DNA from: Propionibacterium sp.
GTDB taxonomy: Bacteria; Actinomycetota; Actinomycetes; Propionibacteriales; Propionibacteriaceae
Direction of reading: 5' to 3'
Assembly (NCBI GenBank): GCA_012837465.1
Contig: DURG01000240.1
Span: 1 to 13,393, forward strand
Length of the DNA: 13,393 nt
Made by a program: the position numbers and the translations under genes. Below are positions 1 to 7,867 of the stretch, one piece after another. Below the pieces are notes generated by a model. It was not told the origin of the DNA. It worked only from the letters and a program-made list of their open reading frames with translations, and made no database searches. The stretch's first letter is position 1, and every line of letters begins with the position of its first letter.

Positions 1-1365
1 ATGGGCATGTCGCTCATGGCGATCTCGTCGGTCAACGTCGCGCTGCCCACCATCCAGGAAGGGCTCGGCGCCACTGATTCGGACATCCAGTGGGTGCTGG
101 CCGGCTACGCGCTGACCTTCGGCATCACCCTCATCCCCGCCGGGCGCGCGGGCGACGTCATGGGCCGCGGCTCCTGGTTCATCATGGGCGCCGCGCTGTT
201 CACCGTCGCATCGGTGGCGTGTGGACTGGCACCCACCGCGGTCGTGCTCAACGCCGCCCGGCTCCTGCAGGGCGTCGGCGCGGGCATGTTCTCGCCGCAG
301 GTCACCGGCATGATCCAGCAGTACTTCAGCGGCGGCGGCCGAGCGAAGGCGTTCGCCGCGCTGGGCGTGACGATCTCCGGCTCGGTGGCGACGGGGCCCG
401 TCGTCGCCGGCGCGATCATCGAGGCCGTGGGCCCCGAGACCGGCTGGCGGTGGGCCTTCTTCGGCTACCTCCCGCTCGGCCTGGCCTGCGTCGTGCTGGG
501 CCTGAGGTGGTTCCCGTTCAGGAAGGAGCGGTTGCGCCGGCAGTCGCCCGGCAAGGCGACGGCGGCGAAGGTGGACCTCGACCCCCTCGGCACGCTCCTG
601 CTGACGGCGGCCGTGCTCGCGGTGATGTACCCGTTCATGGCCCGCCAACTGTGGGCCTGGGCGCTGCTCGCGCTGGCGCCGCTGCTGGTCATCGCGTGGT
701 GGAAGTGGGAGCAGCGCTACAAGTCGACCGGCCACGAACCCCTCGTCGACCTGGACCTGTTCCGCTTCCGTTCGTTCCGCAACGGCCTCCTCGTGGCCGG
801 CGCCGCATTCATGGGGCTGACCTCGACGTTCGCCGTCGTCGCGATCTTCCTGCAGACCGGGCTCGGCGTCGACGCCCTGCGTAGTGGGCTGATCGGCCTG
901 CCCAACGCCATCGTCAGCGCCATCTCTTCGATCTACACCGTGCGCTTCGTCATGACGCACGGGCGTCGCCTCGTGGTGATCGCGCTGCTGGTGCTGCTGA
1001 CCGGCACCGTCTCGAGCATCCTGGTGGTGTGGGCCATCGGCGCGTACGGCATCTCCTTCTGGTGGCTCGCGGCCACCCTGACGCTCAACGGCGCCGCGAT
1101 GGGCGCCTTCGCGTCGGCCAACCAGACGCTCAGCATGCAGGACATCCCCGTCCAGCACGGCGGCACCGCCAGCGGTCTGAAGCAGACCATCGAGCGCATC
1201 ACCACGGCCCTGGGCAACGCCGCGATCACCGGCGTGTTCTTCTTCTTCGCCGCCATCGGCGACTGGACGCTGGCGTTCATGGGCGCCTTCGGCGGCATCG
1301 CGGTGTGCCTGCTGCTCGCCGGCGGGTTCGCGGTGATGGACGAGCGCCAGCACGCCCGCAGCTGA
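1..1365 (+). CDS. MFS drug-efflux-type transporter, DHA2 (14-TM) family, 5' end cut by the window
   Basis: This is an inner-membrane proton-coupled exporter of the major facilitator superfamily, DHA2 (EmrB/QacA-like) branch; the substrate cannot be told. The visible protein has 454 residues. It begins inside the first membrane helix with VNVALPTI (11-18), which normally follows some 15-40 residues of N-terminus and helix 1, so the true start is probably upstream and the ATG at base 1 is probably internal. Family motifs: the motif A loop GRAGDVMGR (48-56) between helices 2 and 3, the RLLQGVGAGMF stretch (87-97), the motif C-like helix GVTISGSVATGPVVAGAI (122-139), then GWRWAFFGYLPLG (148-160). 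The usual family form of that last motif is WRWxFxxNxPxG, so Y replaces the common N. A charged loop around 173-192 is followed by a second half rich in hydrophobic helices. The stop is 29 nt before nfo on the same strand. The family is sure; specificity is unknown. Confidence 0.9.
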   Translation: MGMSLMAISSVNVALPTIQEGLGATDSDIQWVLAGYALTFGITLIPAGRAGDVMGRGSWFIMGAALFTVASVACGLAPTAVVLNAARLLQGVGAGMFSPQVTGMIQQYFSGGGRAKAFAALGVTISGSVATGPVVAGAIIEAVGPETGWRWAFFGYLPLGLACVVLGLRWFPFRKERLRRQSPGKATAAKVDLDPLGTLLLTAAVLAVMYPFMARQLWAWALLALAPLLVIAWWKWEQRYKSTGHEPLVDLDLFRFRSFRNGLLVAGAAFMGLTSTFAVVAIFLQTGLGVDALRSGLIGLPNAIVSAISSIYTVRFVMTHGRRLVVIALLVLLTGTVSSILVVWAIGAYGISFWWLAATLTLNGAAMGAFASANQTLSMQDIPVQHGGTASGLKQTIERITTALGNAAITGVFFFFAAIGDWTLAFMGAFGGIAVCLLLAGGFAVMDERQHARS

Positions 1366-1380
1366 ACGTCGACCCACGGC

Positions 1381-1386
1381 TAGAGT
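1381..1386 (+). promoter_or_regulatory. -10 box of a probable leaderless nfo transcript
   Basis: TAGAGT fits the actinobacterial -10 pattern TANNNT and lies 7 nt before the ATG of nfo at 1394. Transcription would therefore begin at or next to the A of the start codon. No Shine-Dalgarno sequence stands before that ATG, which fits a leaderless mRNA. I see no good -35 hexamer at 17-18 nt spacing. Confidence 0.5.
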
Positions 1387-1393
1387 GGGCCGC

Positions 1394-2188
1394 ATGTCTT
1401 TCCCCCTCGGTGCCCACGTCGACTCCGTCAATCCCCTGGCCGACGCCGAAGCGATCGGCGCCAACATCGTGCAGCTCTTCGTCGGCGACCCCCAGGGCTG
1501 GAAGAAGCCGGCCACGCTGAGTGAGGGCGGCGCCGAGGCGCTGCGACAGGCCGCGGCCGACGCCGGGGTGCAGCTCGTCGTGCACGCCCCCTACGTGCTC
1601 AACGTCGCCTCGCTGAACAACCGGGTGCGGATCCCCAGCCGGAAGCTGCTGCAGCAGTGGGTCGACGAGGCGGCCGCCATCGGCGCGATGGGCGTGGTGG
1701 TGCACGGCGGCCACGTGACCGCCAAGGACGACCCCGCCGTCGGGTTCGACAACTGGCGCAAGTGCATCGACGGGCTCAAGCTGCCGGTGCCGATCTTCAT
1801 CGAGAACACCGCCGGCGGCGGCTACGCCATGGCGCGCCACGAGGAGGCCATCGAGCGCCTCTGGGAGGCCATCTCGACCTCCGACAACATCGATCAGGTC
1901 GGCTTCTGCCTCGACACCTGCCACGCGCACGCCGGCGGCCTGGACCTCGACGGCCTGGTCGGCCGCATCAAGGCGATCACCGGCCGCATCGACCTCGTGC
2001 ACCTCAACGATTCCCGCGACGCGGCGGGCAGCGGCGCCGACCGGCACGCCAACCTGGGTGAGGGGTTCATCGATCCCGACGAGCTGGTCGGCGTGGTGCG
2101 CGACGCCGCGGCCCCGACGATCCTCGAGACGCCCGGCGGCGCGCTCGAGCACCTCGCCGACCTGAAGTGGCTCCTCGAGCGCCTCTGA
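1394..2188 (+). CDS. nfo: Deoxyribonuclease IV (endonuclease IV, AP endonuclease)
   Basis: This cytoplasmic base-excision-repair enzyme cleaves DNA 5' to abasic sites and trims blocked 3' ends, using three metal ions (Zn in the family) in a TIM barrel. All nine metal ligands known from E. coli Nfo have counterparts here: H64 (VVHAPY), H104 (VVHGGH), E137 (IFIENTA), D174 and H177 (CLDTCHAHA), H203 (LVHLNDS), D216 and H218 (DRH), and E245 (ILETP). The length of 264 residues is usual for the actinobacterial form. The ATG at 1394 gives the family N-terminus (FPLGAHV); a GTG at 1385 would only add MGR and lies between the -10 box and the likely transcription start. The gene follows the exporter gene by 28 nt but seems to have its own promoter. 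It converges with xylB, with 37 nt between the stop codons. Confidence 0.93.
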   Translation: MSFPLGAHVDSVNPLADAEAIGANIVQLFVGDPQGWKKPATLSEGGAEALRQAAADAGVQLVVHAPYVLNVASLNNRVRIPSRKLLQQWVDEAAAIGAMGVVVHGGHVTAKDDPAVGFDNWRKCIDGLKLPVPIFIENTAGGGYAMARHEEAIERLWEAISTSDNIDQVGFCLDTCHAHAGGLDLDGLVGRIKAITGRIDLVHLNDSRDAAGSGADRHANLGEGFIDPDELVGVVRDAAAPTILETPGGALEHLADLKWLLERL

Positions 2189-2225
2189 CAGCGGCCTGGT
2201 GGCTCGGGAGCCGGTGCTGGACGGG

Positions 2226-3617
2226 TCACCAACCGTGCGACTGGACGATGCGGTCCGCCTCGGCGCGGTAGCGCTCCATGACCTCGGGCGTCGGCTCGGC
2301 CTCGTAGGTCTCCGATCCCGCGAGCTCCCACTGCGGCAACTCGCCCGTCAGCACCCACGCCGCCTGGCGCGCGGCGCCCAACGCCACGTACTCGGCCGGC
2401 GGGGGCACGTCCACCGCGACTCCCAACACCTGCGGCGCGATCTTCCGCACCGCCTCGGACTTTGCGCCGCCGCCGATGAGCGTGATCCGCTCCACCTCGA
2501 CGCCGAGCGCGCGCACCGCGTCGACCCCGGTGCCCAACAGCCCCAGCAGCCCCTCGACGGCGGCCCGGGCGACGTTCCCGGGCGTGAAGTTTGCCAGCGT
2601 CATGCCCACCATCGACGCCGAGGCGTCGGGCAGGTTGGGGGTGCGTTCCCCCTCGAACCACGGCACGAGCGTCAGGCCGCCGGCGCCGGGCTCGGCGGCC
2701 AGGGCCAGCCGGGCCAGCTCGTCGAAGTCGATGCCCAGCACCTTGCGGGCCGCATCCAGGATGCGGGCCGCATTGATGGTGGCGGTCAGCGGCAGCCAGG
2801 CGCCGGTGCAATCGGCGAACCCGTTGACCATGCCGGTGCGGTCCGCCGTCGGGGTCGCTGAGACGGCGGCAACCACACCGGACGTGCCGATCGACAACGA
2901 CGTCTGGCCGGGCGCGAGGCCCAGGCCCAACGCGGCGCCCGCGTTGTCGCCAGCGCCGGGGCCCACGATGAAACCGGGCCCCTCGACGCCCTCGTCGGGG
3001 CGCAGCACGCGCGGCAACACCACGTCGGAGGCGTCGCGGCGCAGCGCGAGCGACAGTAGGTCGCGTCGGTACTCGTTGGCGACCGAGTCGAAGTAGCCGG
3101 TGCCGGAGGCATCGGAGCGGTCGGTGACCAGGTCGTCGAGCGACTTCGCGCCACGGATCTGCCAGGTCAACCAATCGTGGGGCAGCGCCACGGCCGCCAC
3201 CTTCTCGGCGTTCTCGGGCTCGTTGTCGGCCAGCCAGCGCAGCTTCGTCTGCGTGAACGACGCGAGCGGCAGGTGGCCGACGGCGCCGGCCCAGTCGTCG
3301 AACTCCTCGCGGAGGTCCGCGGCGGCGCCGGCGGAACGGGTGTCGTTCCACAGCAGCGCGTCGCGGATGACCTCGCCGTCGGCATCCAGCGCGACCATGC
3401 CGTGCTGTTGCCCGCCGACGCTCAGCGCCTCGACGTCATCGAGCCCGCCGGCCTGCGCGACCGCCTCCTCGAACGCGGTCCACCAGTGCTGGGGCGAGAC
3501 CTCGGTCCCGTCCGGGTGGGAGGCCGCGCCTTGGCGGACCACCTCGCCCGAATCCGCGTCGACGATGAGTACCTTGCACGACTGGGTCGACGTGTCGACC
3601 CCTGCCACCAACGCCAT
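2226..3617 (-). CDS. xylB: Xylulokinase
   Basis: This FGGY-family sugar kinase phosphorylates D-xylulose with ATP to xylulose 5-phosphate, which enters the pentose phosphate pathway. The protein has 463 residues, normal for the family, with two actin-like domains. The N-terminal phosphate-binding strand-turn GVDTSTQSCK (6-15) is followed by the sugar-binding segment GGQQHGMVALD (68-78) and DALLWNDTRS (86-95). The probable catalytic base is D224 in GAGDNAGAALG (221-231), and the second-domain glycine turn SIGTSGVV (242-249) follows. The gene lies 11 nt after xylA, and its ribosome binding site overlaps the xylA stop, so the two are co-transcribed and probably translationally coupled. The xylA partner makes xylulokinase much more likely than another FGGY kinase. 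No sugar transporter or regulator gene lies with them in this window. Confidence 0.94.
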   Translation of the reverse strand: MALVAGVDTSTQSCKVLIVDADSGEVVRQGAASHPDGTEVSPQHWWTAFEEAVAQAGGLDDVEALSVGGQQHGMVALDADGEVIRDALLWNDTRSAGAAADLREEFDDWAGAVGHLPLASFTQTKLRWLADNEPENAEKVAAVALPHDWLTWQIRGAKSLDDLVTDRSDASGTGYFDSVANEYRRDLLSLALRRDASDVVLPRVLRPDEGVEGPGFIVGPGAGDNAGAALGLGLAPGQTSLSIGTSGVVAAVSATPTADRTGMVNGFADCTGAWLPLTATINAARILDAARKVLGIDFDELARLALAAEPGAGGLTLVPWFEGERTPNLPDASASMVGMTLANFTPGNVARAAVEGLLGLLGTGVDAVRALGVEVERITLIGGGAKSEAVRKIAPQVLGVAVDVPPPAEYVALGAARQAAWVLTGELPQWELAGSETYEAEPTPEVMERYRAEADRIVQSHGW

Positions 3618-3623
3618 GTGTGG

Positions 3624-3630
3624 ACCTCCT
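3624..3630 (-). promoter_or_regulatory. Strong ribosome binding site of xylB, overlapping the xylA stop
   Basis: On the minus strand AGGAGGT, a near-perfect anti-Shine-Dalgarno match, lies 6 nt before the xylB ATG. It shares bases with the xylA TAG stop (3629-3631). This arrangement favours re-initiation by ribosomes finishing xylA and fixes the xylB start. Confidence 0.8.
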
Positions 3631-4786
3631 AGCCCTTGAGCAGGTGACGCAGTGCGGCCTGCTGGAGCTCGACGAAGTGGTACTCGCGGGCACCCTTCTC
3701 GTCGGGATCCGGCATCTCGGCGCTGCGCAGATCCTCGATCGTCTCACCTTCGGCCAGCGTGGGCTCGGCAAGTTCGAAGATCGACGCGTCCTGCATGAGC
3801 TGCTGGACGGCGGGGTCGGCGCGGAAGGCCTTCGCGCGCTCGGCGAGCAGCGAGAACGCCTCCATGTTCGCCTTGGCGGAATCCCAGATGCCCTCGACGC
3901 CCTCGGTGCGGCTGGGCTTGTAGTCGAAGTGGATCGGGCCCTCGTAGCGGGCGCCGCCGGAGGGGAAGCCGTTGACGAGCAGGTCGACGGTGAAGAAGGC
4001 GCTCATCAGGTCGCCGTGACCGAACGCGAGGTCCTGGTCGTACTTCAGGCCGCGCTGGCCGTTGAGGTCGATGTGGAACAGCTTGTCGCAGTACAGCGCC
4101 AGGCCGAGGCCGGCGGTGTAGTTGAGGTTGGCCATCTGCTCGTGGCCCACCTCGGGGTTGAGGCCCACGATGTCGCCGTGCTCGAGTTCGTTGATCAGCG
4201 CGATGGCGTGGCCGATGGTCGGCAGCAGGATGTCGCCGCGCGGCTCGTTCGGCTTGGGCTCCAGGCCGATGCGCAGGCCGTAGCCCTGGTCCTTGATGTA
4301 GCCGGCGACGGTGTCGAGGCCCTCGGCGTAGCGGGCGTGGGCGGCGAAGTAGTCCTTGGAGGAGTCGTACTCGGCGCCCTCGCGGCCGCCCCACATCACG
4401 AAGGTGCTGGCGCCCATGTCGGCGGCGATGTCGACGGCGTTGAGCACCTTCTTCAGGCCGTAGCGGCGCACGGCGCGGTCGTTGGAGGTCAGCCCGCCGT
4501 CCTTGAACATGGGGTGGGTGAAGGTGTTGGTGGTGACCATCTCGATGGTCAGGCCGGATTTGTCGCAGGCGTCCTTGAACTGGCCGAGGCGCTTCTTGGC
4601 GGTGGCCTCGTCGGCGTCGAACGCGTAGACGTCGTTGTCGTGGAACGTGACGCCCCAGGCGCCGAGCTCGGCGAGCTTGTCGGCGTAGTACCAGGGGTCG
4701 AACTCCGGGCGGGTGTCGCCGCCGAAGGGGTCAGTACCCCGCCAGCCGACGGTCCAGATGCCGAAGGAGTAGTTCAGTTCAGTCAT
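3629..4786 (-). CDS. xylA: Xylose isomerase
   Basis: This cytoplasmic enzyme interconverts D-xylose and D-xylulose with two divalent metals (Mg, Mn or Co in the family). The 385-residue length marks the short class I type of actinobacteria rather than the approximately 440-residue E. coli/Bacillus type. The active-site histidine is H49 in VTFHDND (46-52). Metal and substrate residues follow: E176 and K178 (LEPKPNEP), E212 and H215 (NPEVGHEQM), D240 (HIDLNGQ), D250 and D252 (YDQDLAFGHGD), and D288 (HFDYK). All expected residues are present. The start is the ATG at 4784-4786: it has GGGAGG 5 nt upstream and gives the family N-terminus (YSFGIWTVGW). A longer in-frame reading upstream runs through the promoter region of the divergent operon and is not coding. 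This is the first gene of the xylAB operon, with an operator-like dyad directly upstream. Confidence 0.96.
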   Translation of the reverse strand: MTELNYSFGIWTVGWRGTDPFGGDTRPEFDPWYYADKLAELGAWGVTFHDNDVYAFDADEATAKKRLGQFKDACDKSGLTIEMVTTNTFTHPMFKDGGLTSNDRAVRRYGLKKVLNAVDIAADMGASTFVMWGGREGAEYDSSKDYFAAHARYAEGLDTVAGYIKDQGYGLRIGLEPKPNEPRGDILLPTIGHAIALINELEHGDIVGLNPEVGHEQMANLNYTAGLGLALYCDKLFHIDLNGQRGLKYDQDLAFGHGDLMSAFFTVDLLVNGFPSGGARYEGPIHFDYKPSRTEGVEGIWDSAKANMEAFSLLAERAKAFRADPAVQQLMQDASIFELAEPTLAEGETIEDLRSAEMPDPDEKGAREYHFVELQQAALRHLLKG

Positions 4787-4803
4787 GGGTGCCTCCCGTT
4801 GCA

Positions 4804-4824
4804 ATTGTTTCTCCCTAAAACAAT
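4804..4824. promoter_or_regulatory. Candidate repressor operator of xylAB (7-7-7 inverted repeat)
   Basis: A perfect dyad reads ATTGTTT (4804-4810), a 7-nt spacer (4811-4817), then AAACAAT (4818-4824). It is an A+T-rich island in G+C-rich DNA, 18-38 nt upstream of the xylA start. A dyad with A+T-rich arms and a more G+C-rich centre is typical of operators of ROK-family repressors (NagC, Mlc, XylR), which commonly control xylose genes. It overlaps the suggested xylA -10 box, so a bound protein would block transcription. The identity of the regulator is an inference; no regulator gene is in the window. Confidence 0.6.
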
Positions 4825-4848
4825 AACACTGCGAGACGGGTTCCGGAA
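4820..4848 (-). promoter_or_regulatory. Possible xylA promoter
   Basis: On the minus strand a -10-like TATTGT (4820-4825) lies 17 nt after a weak -35-like TTCCGG (4843-4848). Transcription would start near 4813 and leave a leader of about 27 nt carrying the GGGAGG ribosome binding site. The -35 matches the consensus at only three positions, so the assignment is tentative. Overlap of the -10 box with one arm of the dyad supports it. Confidence 0.3.
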
Positions 4849-4894
4849 GGGGGCTCCCCAGGGCCGTGATCGGCAGGGAGAAAACACCGTCGCG

Positions 4895-4923
4895 TTGAGC
4901 GGCCCCTGACCACCGGATATGCT
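4895..4923 (+). promoter_or_regulatory. Promoter of the mrp/mnh operon
   Basis: TTGAGC (4895-4900) and TATGCT (4918-4923), separated by exactly 17 nt, make a good housekeeping-sigma promoter. Transcription would start near 4930, leaving a leader of about 37 nt with GAGGGGAG (4953-4960) 6 nt before the GTG start at 4967. The ATG at 4919 falls inside the -10 box and so cannot be the translation start of this transcript. Confidence 0.6.
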
Positions 4924-4966
4924 GACCCCGCCACCAAGAACCCGAGACCCACGAGGGGAGCCTGGC

Positions 4967-7867
4967 GTGCTCTATGCCCTGATCGCAGTCCACGCGATTC
5001 TGGGCGCCTTCACTCCCCTCCTCGTCCGCCGATTGGGCGCCCGCACCTACTTCCTCCTGGCGCTCGCCCCACTCTCGGCCGGCATCTGGCTCCTGACCAA
5101 GGCGCCCGCCATCCTCGCCGGGCAGCACTACCTCGAGGTCTACGGCTGGATCCCCGCGCTCGACGTCGACCTGACGCTGCGCATGGGCCTGGTCCAGTGG
5201 GTGCTCGCGATGATCGTCACGTGGATCGGCGTGGCGGTACTGGTCTATTCGCGCTGGTACTTCGAGGGGCTCACCTCCGGGCGGTCCGCAGCGGTGCTCA
5301 CGCTGTTCGCCGGCACCATGCTGGGCCTCGTCACGGCGGACAACCTCATCGTCTTGTTCATCTTCTGGGAACTGACGACGATCTTCTCCTACCTGCTGAT
5401 CGGCCACGACCCCACCCGGCGCGCCAACCGCGGCGCCGCGCACACGGCGCTGGTCGTCACCACCACCGGCGGCCTCATGATGCTCGTCGGCATCATCGCG
5501 TTGTGGTCAGCCTCCGGCACGCTCTCCCTGCAGCAACTGGTCAGCGATGCGCCCACCGGCACGCTCGCGACGGTGGGCGCGCTCCTGATGCTCGTCGGCG
5601 CACTGTCGAAGTCGGCGCTCGTGCCGTTCCACTTCTGGTTGCCGGGCGCGATGGCCGCCCCCACCCCCATCTCCGCGTACCTCCATGCCGCCGCCATGGT
5701 GAAGGCCGGCGTCTACCTCGTCGCCGTGCTCGCCCCTGCCTTCGCGACGGTGCCGTTCTGGCGCCCTGCGGTCATGCTGCTGGGCACCCTCACGATGATC
5801 ATCGGCGGCTGGCGCGCGTTGCGCCAGACCGACCTCAAGCTGCTCCTGGCCTACGGCACCGTCTCCCAACTCGGCTTCATGGTGCTGCTCGTCGGCATCG
5901 GCACCGAGGCCGCCGCCCTGGCCGGCATGGGCACCGTCATCTCGCACGCCCTGTTCAAGTCGACGCTGTTCATGTGCGTCGGCCTCATCGACCACTCCGC
6001 AGGCACCCGCGACATCCGCGAACTCAGCGGCGTCGGCTACCGCGTGCCCTGGCTCGCCGTCCTCGCCGGCCTGGCCGCGCTGTCCATGGCGGGCATGCCA
6101 CCGCTGGTCGGCTTCCTCACCAAGGAGGCCGCGTTCGAGGCCGTCGTCAACCTGGTCGTCGGCGACATCCAGGCCATCACCCCGCTCGCCGCCGCCGCGC
6201 TCGCCGCCGCGCTGGTGTTCGGCTCGGCCATCACCGTCGGCTATTCGCTGCGCTTCTGGTGGGGTGCCTTCGCGTCCAAGAGCGGCGCCCCCGCGCTGAG
6301 CTGGCACCGCCCGGCCCTCGGCATGGCCGGCGTGCCCATGTTCCTCGGCGCCATGAGCCTGGTGCTCGGCTTCCTCGGCCCCCAGCTCACCACCCTGCTG
6401 AACCCCTACGCCGAACGCGTCTCGCACGGCCAACCCGGCCACGGCTTCGCCCTGTGGCACGGTTTCAGCTGGCCGCTCGCGATGTCGGTCATCGCGCTGG
6501 GCACCGGCATCCTGCTGTTCGTGTTCCGCGAGCGCATCGCCGACATCCAGGCCACGTTCCCGACGACCGTCACCGCCGAGGAACTGTTCCACAAGTCGAT
6601 GCACGGCCTGGACCGCATCTCCGTCGAGGTCACCGCCCGCACGCAACGCGGCTCATTGTCGATCTACCTGGGCACCATCCTCACCGTGCTCGTCGCGCTC
6701 GCCACCTACGCCATGCTCCGCATCCGCGTGTGGCCCACCTACCGCGTGTTCGACCACTGGCCGCAACTGCTCGTCGCCTCCGTCATGGCGGGGGCGGCCG
6801 TGCTCGCCGCCACCTCCCGCGGCCGCATCCGTGCCGTCCTGCTCGTCGGCGTCACCGGCTACGGCCTGGCCCTCCTCTTCGCGATGGGCGGCGCCCCCGA
6901 CCTGGCGCTCACCCAGGTGCTCGTCGAGACCGTCACGGTCATCGTGTTCATCCTCGTGGTGCGCAAGCTGCCGCGTTACTTCACCAACCGCCCGCTGAAC
7001 TCGACGCGGTGGTGGCGCGTGCTGATCGCGCTCGCGGTCGGCATCACCGTGACCCTCATCTCGCTGGTCGCGGTCGGCGCCCGCGTCGCGGAGCCCGTCT
7101 CGAAGGCCTGGTACGAGGGCGCCTACGAGTTCGGCTACGGCAAGAACATCGTCAACGTCGCGCTCGTCGACACCCGAGCCTGGGACACCTTCGGCGAGAT
7201 CTCCGTGCTCGTCATCGCGGCCACCGGCGTCGCGTCGCTGATCTTCCTGCGCTCCCGTGTCGTCGGCCTCACCTCCACCGCCCAGGCCTTCGAATCCCGT
7301 GAGGACGCCCCGGAGGCCGACAGCGCGCCCGGCGTGTGGCTGCGCGCCGGCCAGACCCTGTCGCCCAACGTGCGATCGCTGGTCTTCGAGGTCATCACCC
7401 GCATGCTGTTCGGCATCATGATCGTGGTCTCGCTCTATCTCCTGCTCGCCGGCCACAACTGGCCCGGCGGCGGTTTCGCGGGCGGCCTCGTCGCCGGCAT
7501 GGCGCTTTTCATCCGCTACCTCGCCGCCGGCCGCCACGAACTCGACGAGGCCGCGCCGTTCGACGCCGGCCGCCTCCTCGGCGGCGGCCTTCTGCTCGCG
7601 CTCGGCGCCGCGATCGCACCGCTGTTCTTCGGCGGCACCGTGCTGCAGAGCTACGACATCACCCTGGCCATCCCGCTGCTGGGCGAGCTGCACCTGGTCA
7701 GCTCCACCCTCTTCGACATCGGCGTCTACCTCGTGGTGGTCGGCATGCTGCTCGACGTGGCGCGCAGCCTCGGCTCCGGCATCGACCAGCACGCAAGCGA
7801 GGAGATCGCCCCGGTGCCCATCCCGGATTCCACCAAGGCCATCCCGGGGTACGGGGGCAGCCGATGA
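4967..7867 (+). CDS. mnhA: Mrp/Mnh Na+(K+)/H+ antiporter, fused subunit A+B
   Basis: This is the largest subunit of the multi-subunit Mrp cation/proton antiporter, a membrane complex related to the proton-pumping arm of respiratory complex I. From the GTG at 4967 it has 966 residues. The N-terminal part is a NuoL-like antiporter module with the conserved charges E135 (FWELTTIFSYLLIG), K215 (GALSKSALVPFHFWLPGAM) and K246 (MVKAGVYL). A DUF4040-type segment follows at about 605-670 (GGAPDLALTQVLVETV). The C-terminal MnhB domain, at about 805-940, carries GHNWPGGGFAGGLVAG. Bacillus and Staphylococcus encode A and B separately; a fused A+B is known in other lineages, including actinobacteria. The start is chosen because a strong GAGGGGAG lies 6 nt upstream and the product then begins directly with the first helix; the ATG at 4919 lies in the promoter. 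The stop overlaps mnhC by ATGA. Confidence 0.93.
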   Translation: MLYALIAVHAILGAFTPLLVRRLGARTYFLLALAPLSAGIWLLTKAPAILAGQHYLEVYGWIPALDVDLTLRMGLVQWVLAMIVTWIGVAVLVYSRWYFEGLTSGRSAAVLTLFAGTMLGLVTADNLIVLFIFWELTTIFSYLLIGHDPTRRANRGAAHTALVVTTTGGLMMLVGIIALWSASGTLSLQQLVSDAPTGTLATVGALLMLVGALSKSALVPFHFWLPGAMAAPTPISAYLHAAAMVKAGVYLVAVLAPAFATVPFWRPAVMLLGTLTMIIGGWRALRQTDLKLLLAYGTVSQLGFMVLLVGIGTEAAALAGMGTVISHALFKSTLFMCVGLIDHSAGTRDIRELSGVGYRVPWLAVLAGLAALSMAGMPPLVGFLTKEAAFEAVVNLVVGDIQAITPLAAAALAAALVFGSAITVGYSLRFWWGAFASKSGAPALSWHRPALGMAGVPMFLGAMSLVLGFLGPQLTTLLNPYAERVSHGQPGHGFALWHGFSWPLAMSVIALGTGILLFVFRERIADIQATFPTTVTAEELFHKSMHGLDRISVEVTARTQRGSLSIYLGTILTVLVALATYAMLRIRVWPTYRVFDHWPQLLVASVMAGAAVLAATSRGRIRAVLLVGVTGYGLALLFAMGGAPDLALTQVLVETVTVIVFILVVRKLPRYFTNRPLNSTRWWRVLIALAVGITVTLISLVAVGARVAEPVSKAWYEGAYEFGYGKNIVNVALVDTRAWDTFGEISVLVIAATGVASLIFLRSRVVGLTSTAQAFESREDAPEADSAPGVWLRAGQTLSPNVRSLVFEVITRMLFGIMIVVSLYLLLAGHNWPGGGFAGGLVAGMALFIRYLAAGRHELDEAAPFDAGRLLGGGLLLALGAAIAPLFFGGTVLQSYDITLAIPLLGELHLVSSTLFDIGVYLVVVGMLLDVARSLGSGIDQHASEEIAPVPIPDSTKAIPGYGGSR

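Noticed and set aside
1385..1393. GTG at 1385 as the nfo start
   Set aside because: It lies between the -10 box and the ATG, adds only three residues not typical of the family, and has no ribosome binding site.
2189..2225. Bidirectional terminator between nfo and xylB
   Set aside because: The only stem, GGCTC-GG-GAGCC (2201-2212), has a 2-nt loop and no T-run on either side. The genes must end here, but this signal is too weak to call.
1894..3351. Minus-strand open frame of 485 codons across nfo and xylB
   Set aside because: It has the arginine-rich look of an out-of-frame reading and crosses two intact, recognisable genes.
4919..4921. ATG at 4919 as the mnhA start
   Set aside because: It lies within the -10 box TATGCT and has no ribosome binding site; GTG 4967 has a strong one.
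5507..7792. Two 379-codon minus-strand frames opposite mnhA
   Set aside because: They are antisense shadows of the fused MnhA+B gene with no recognisable domain.
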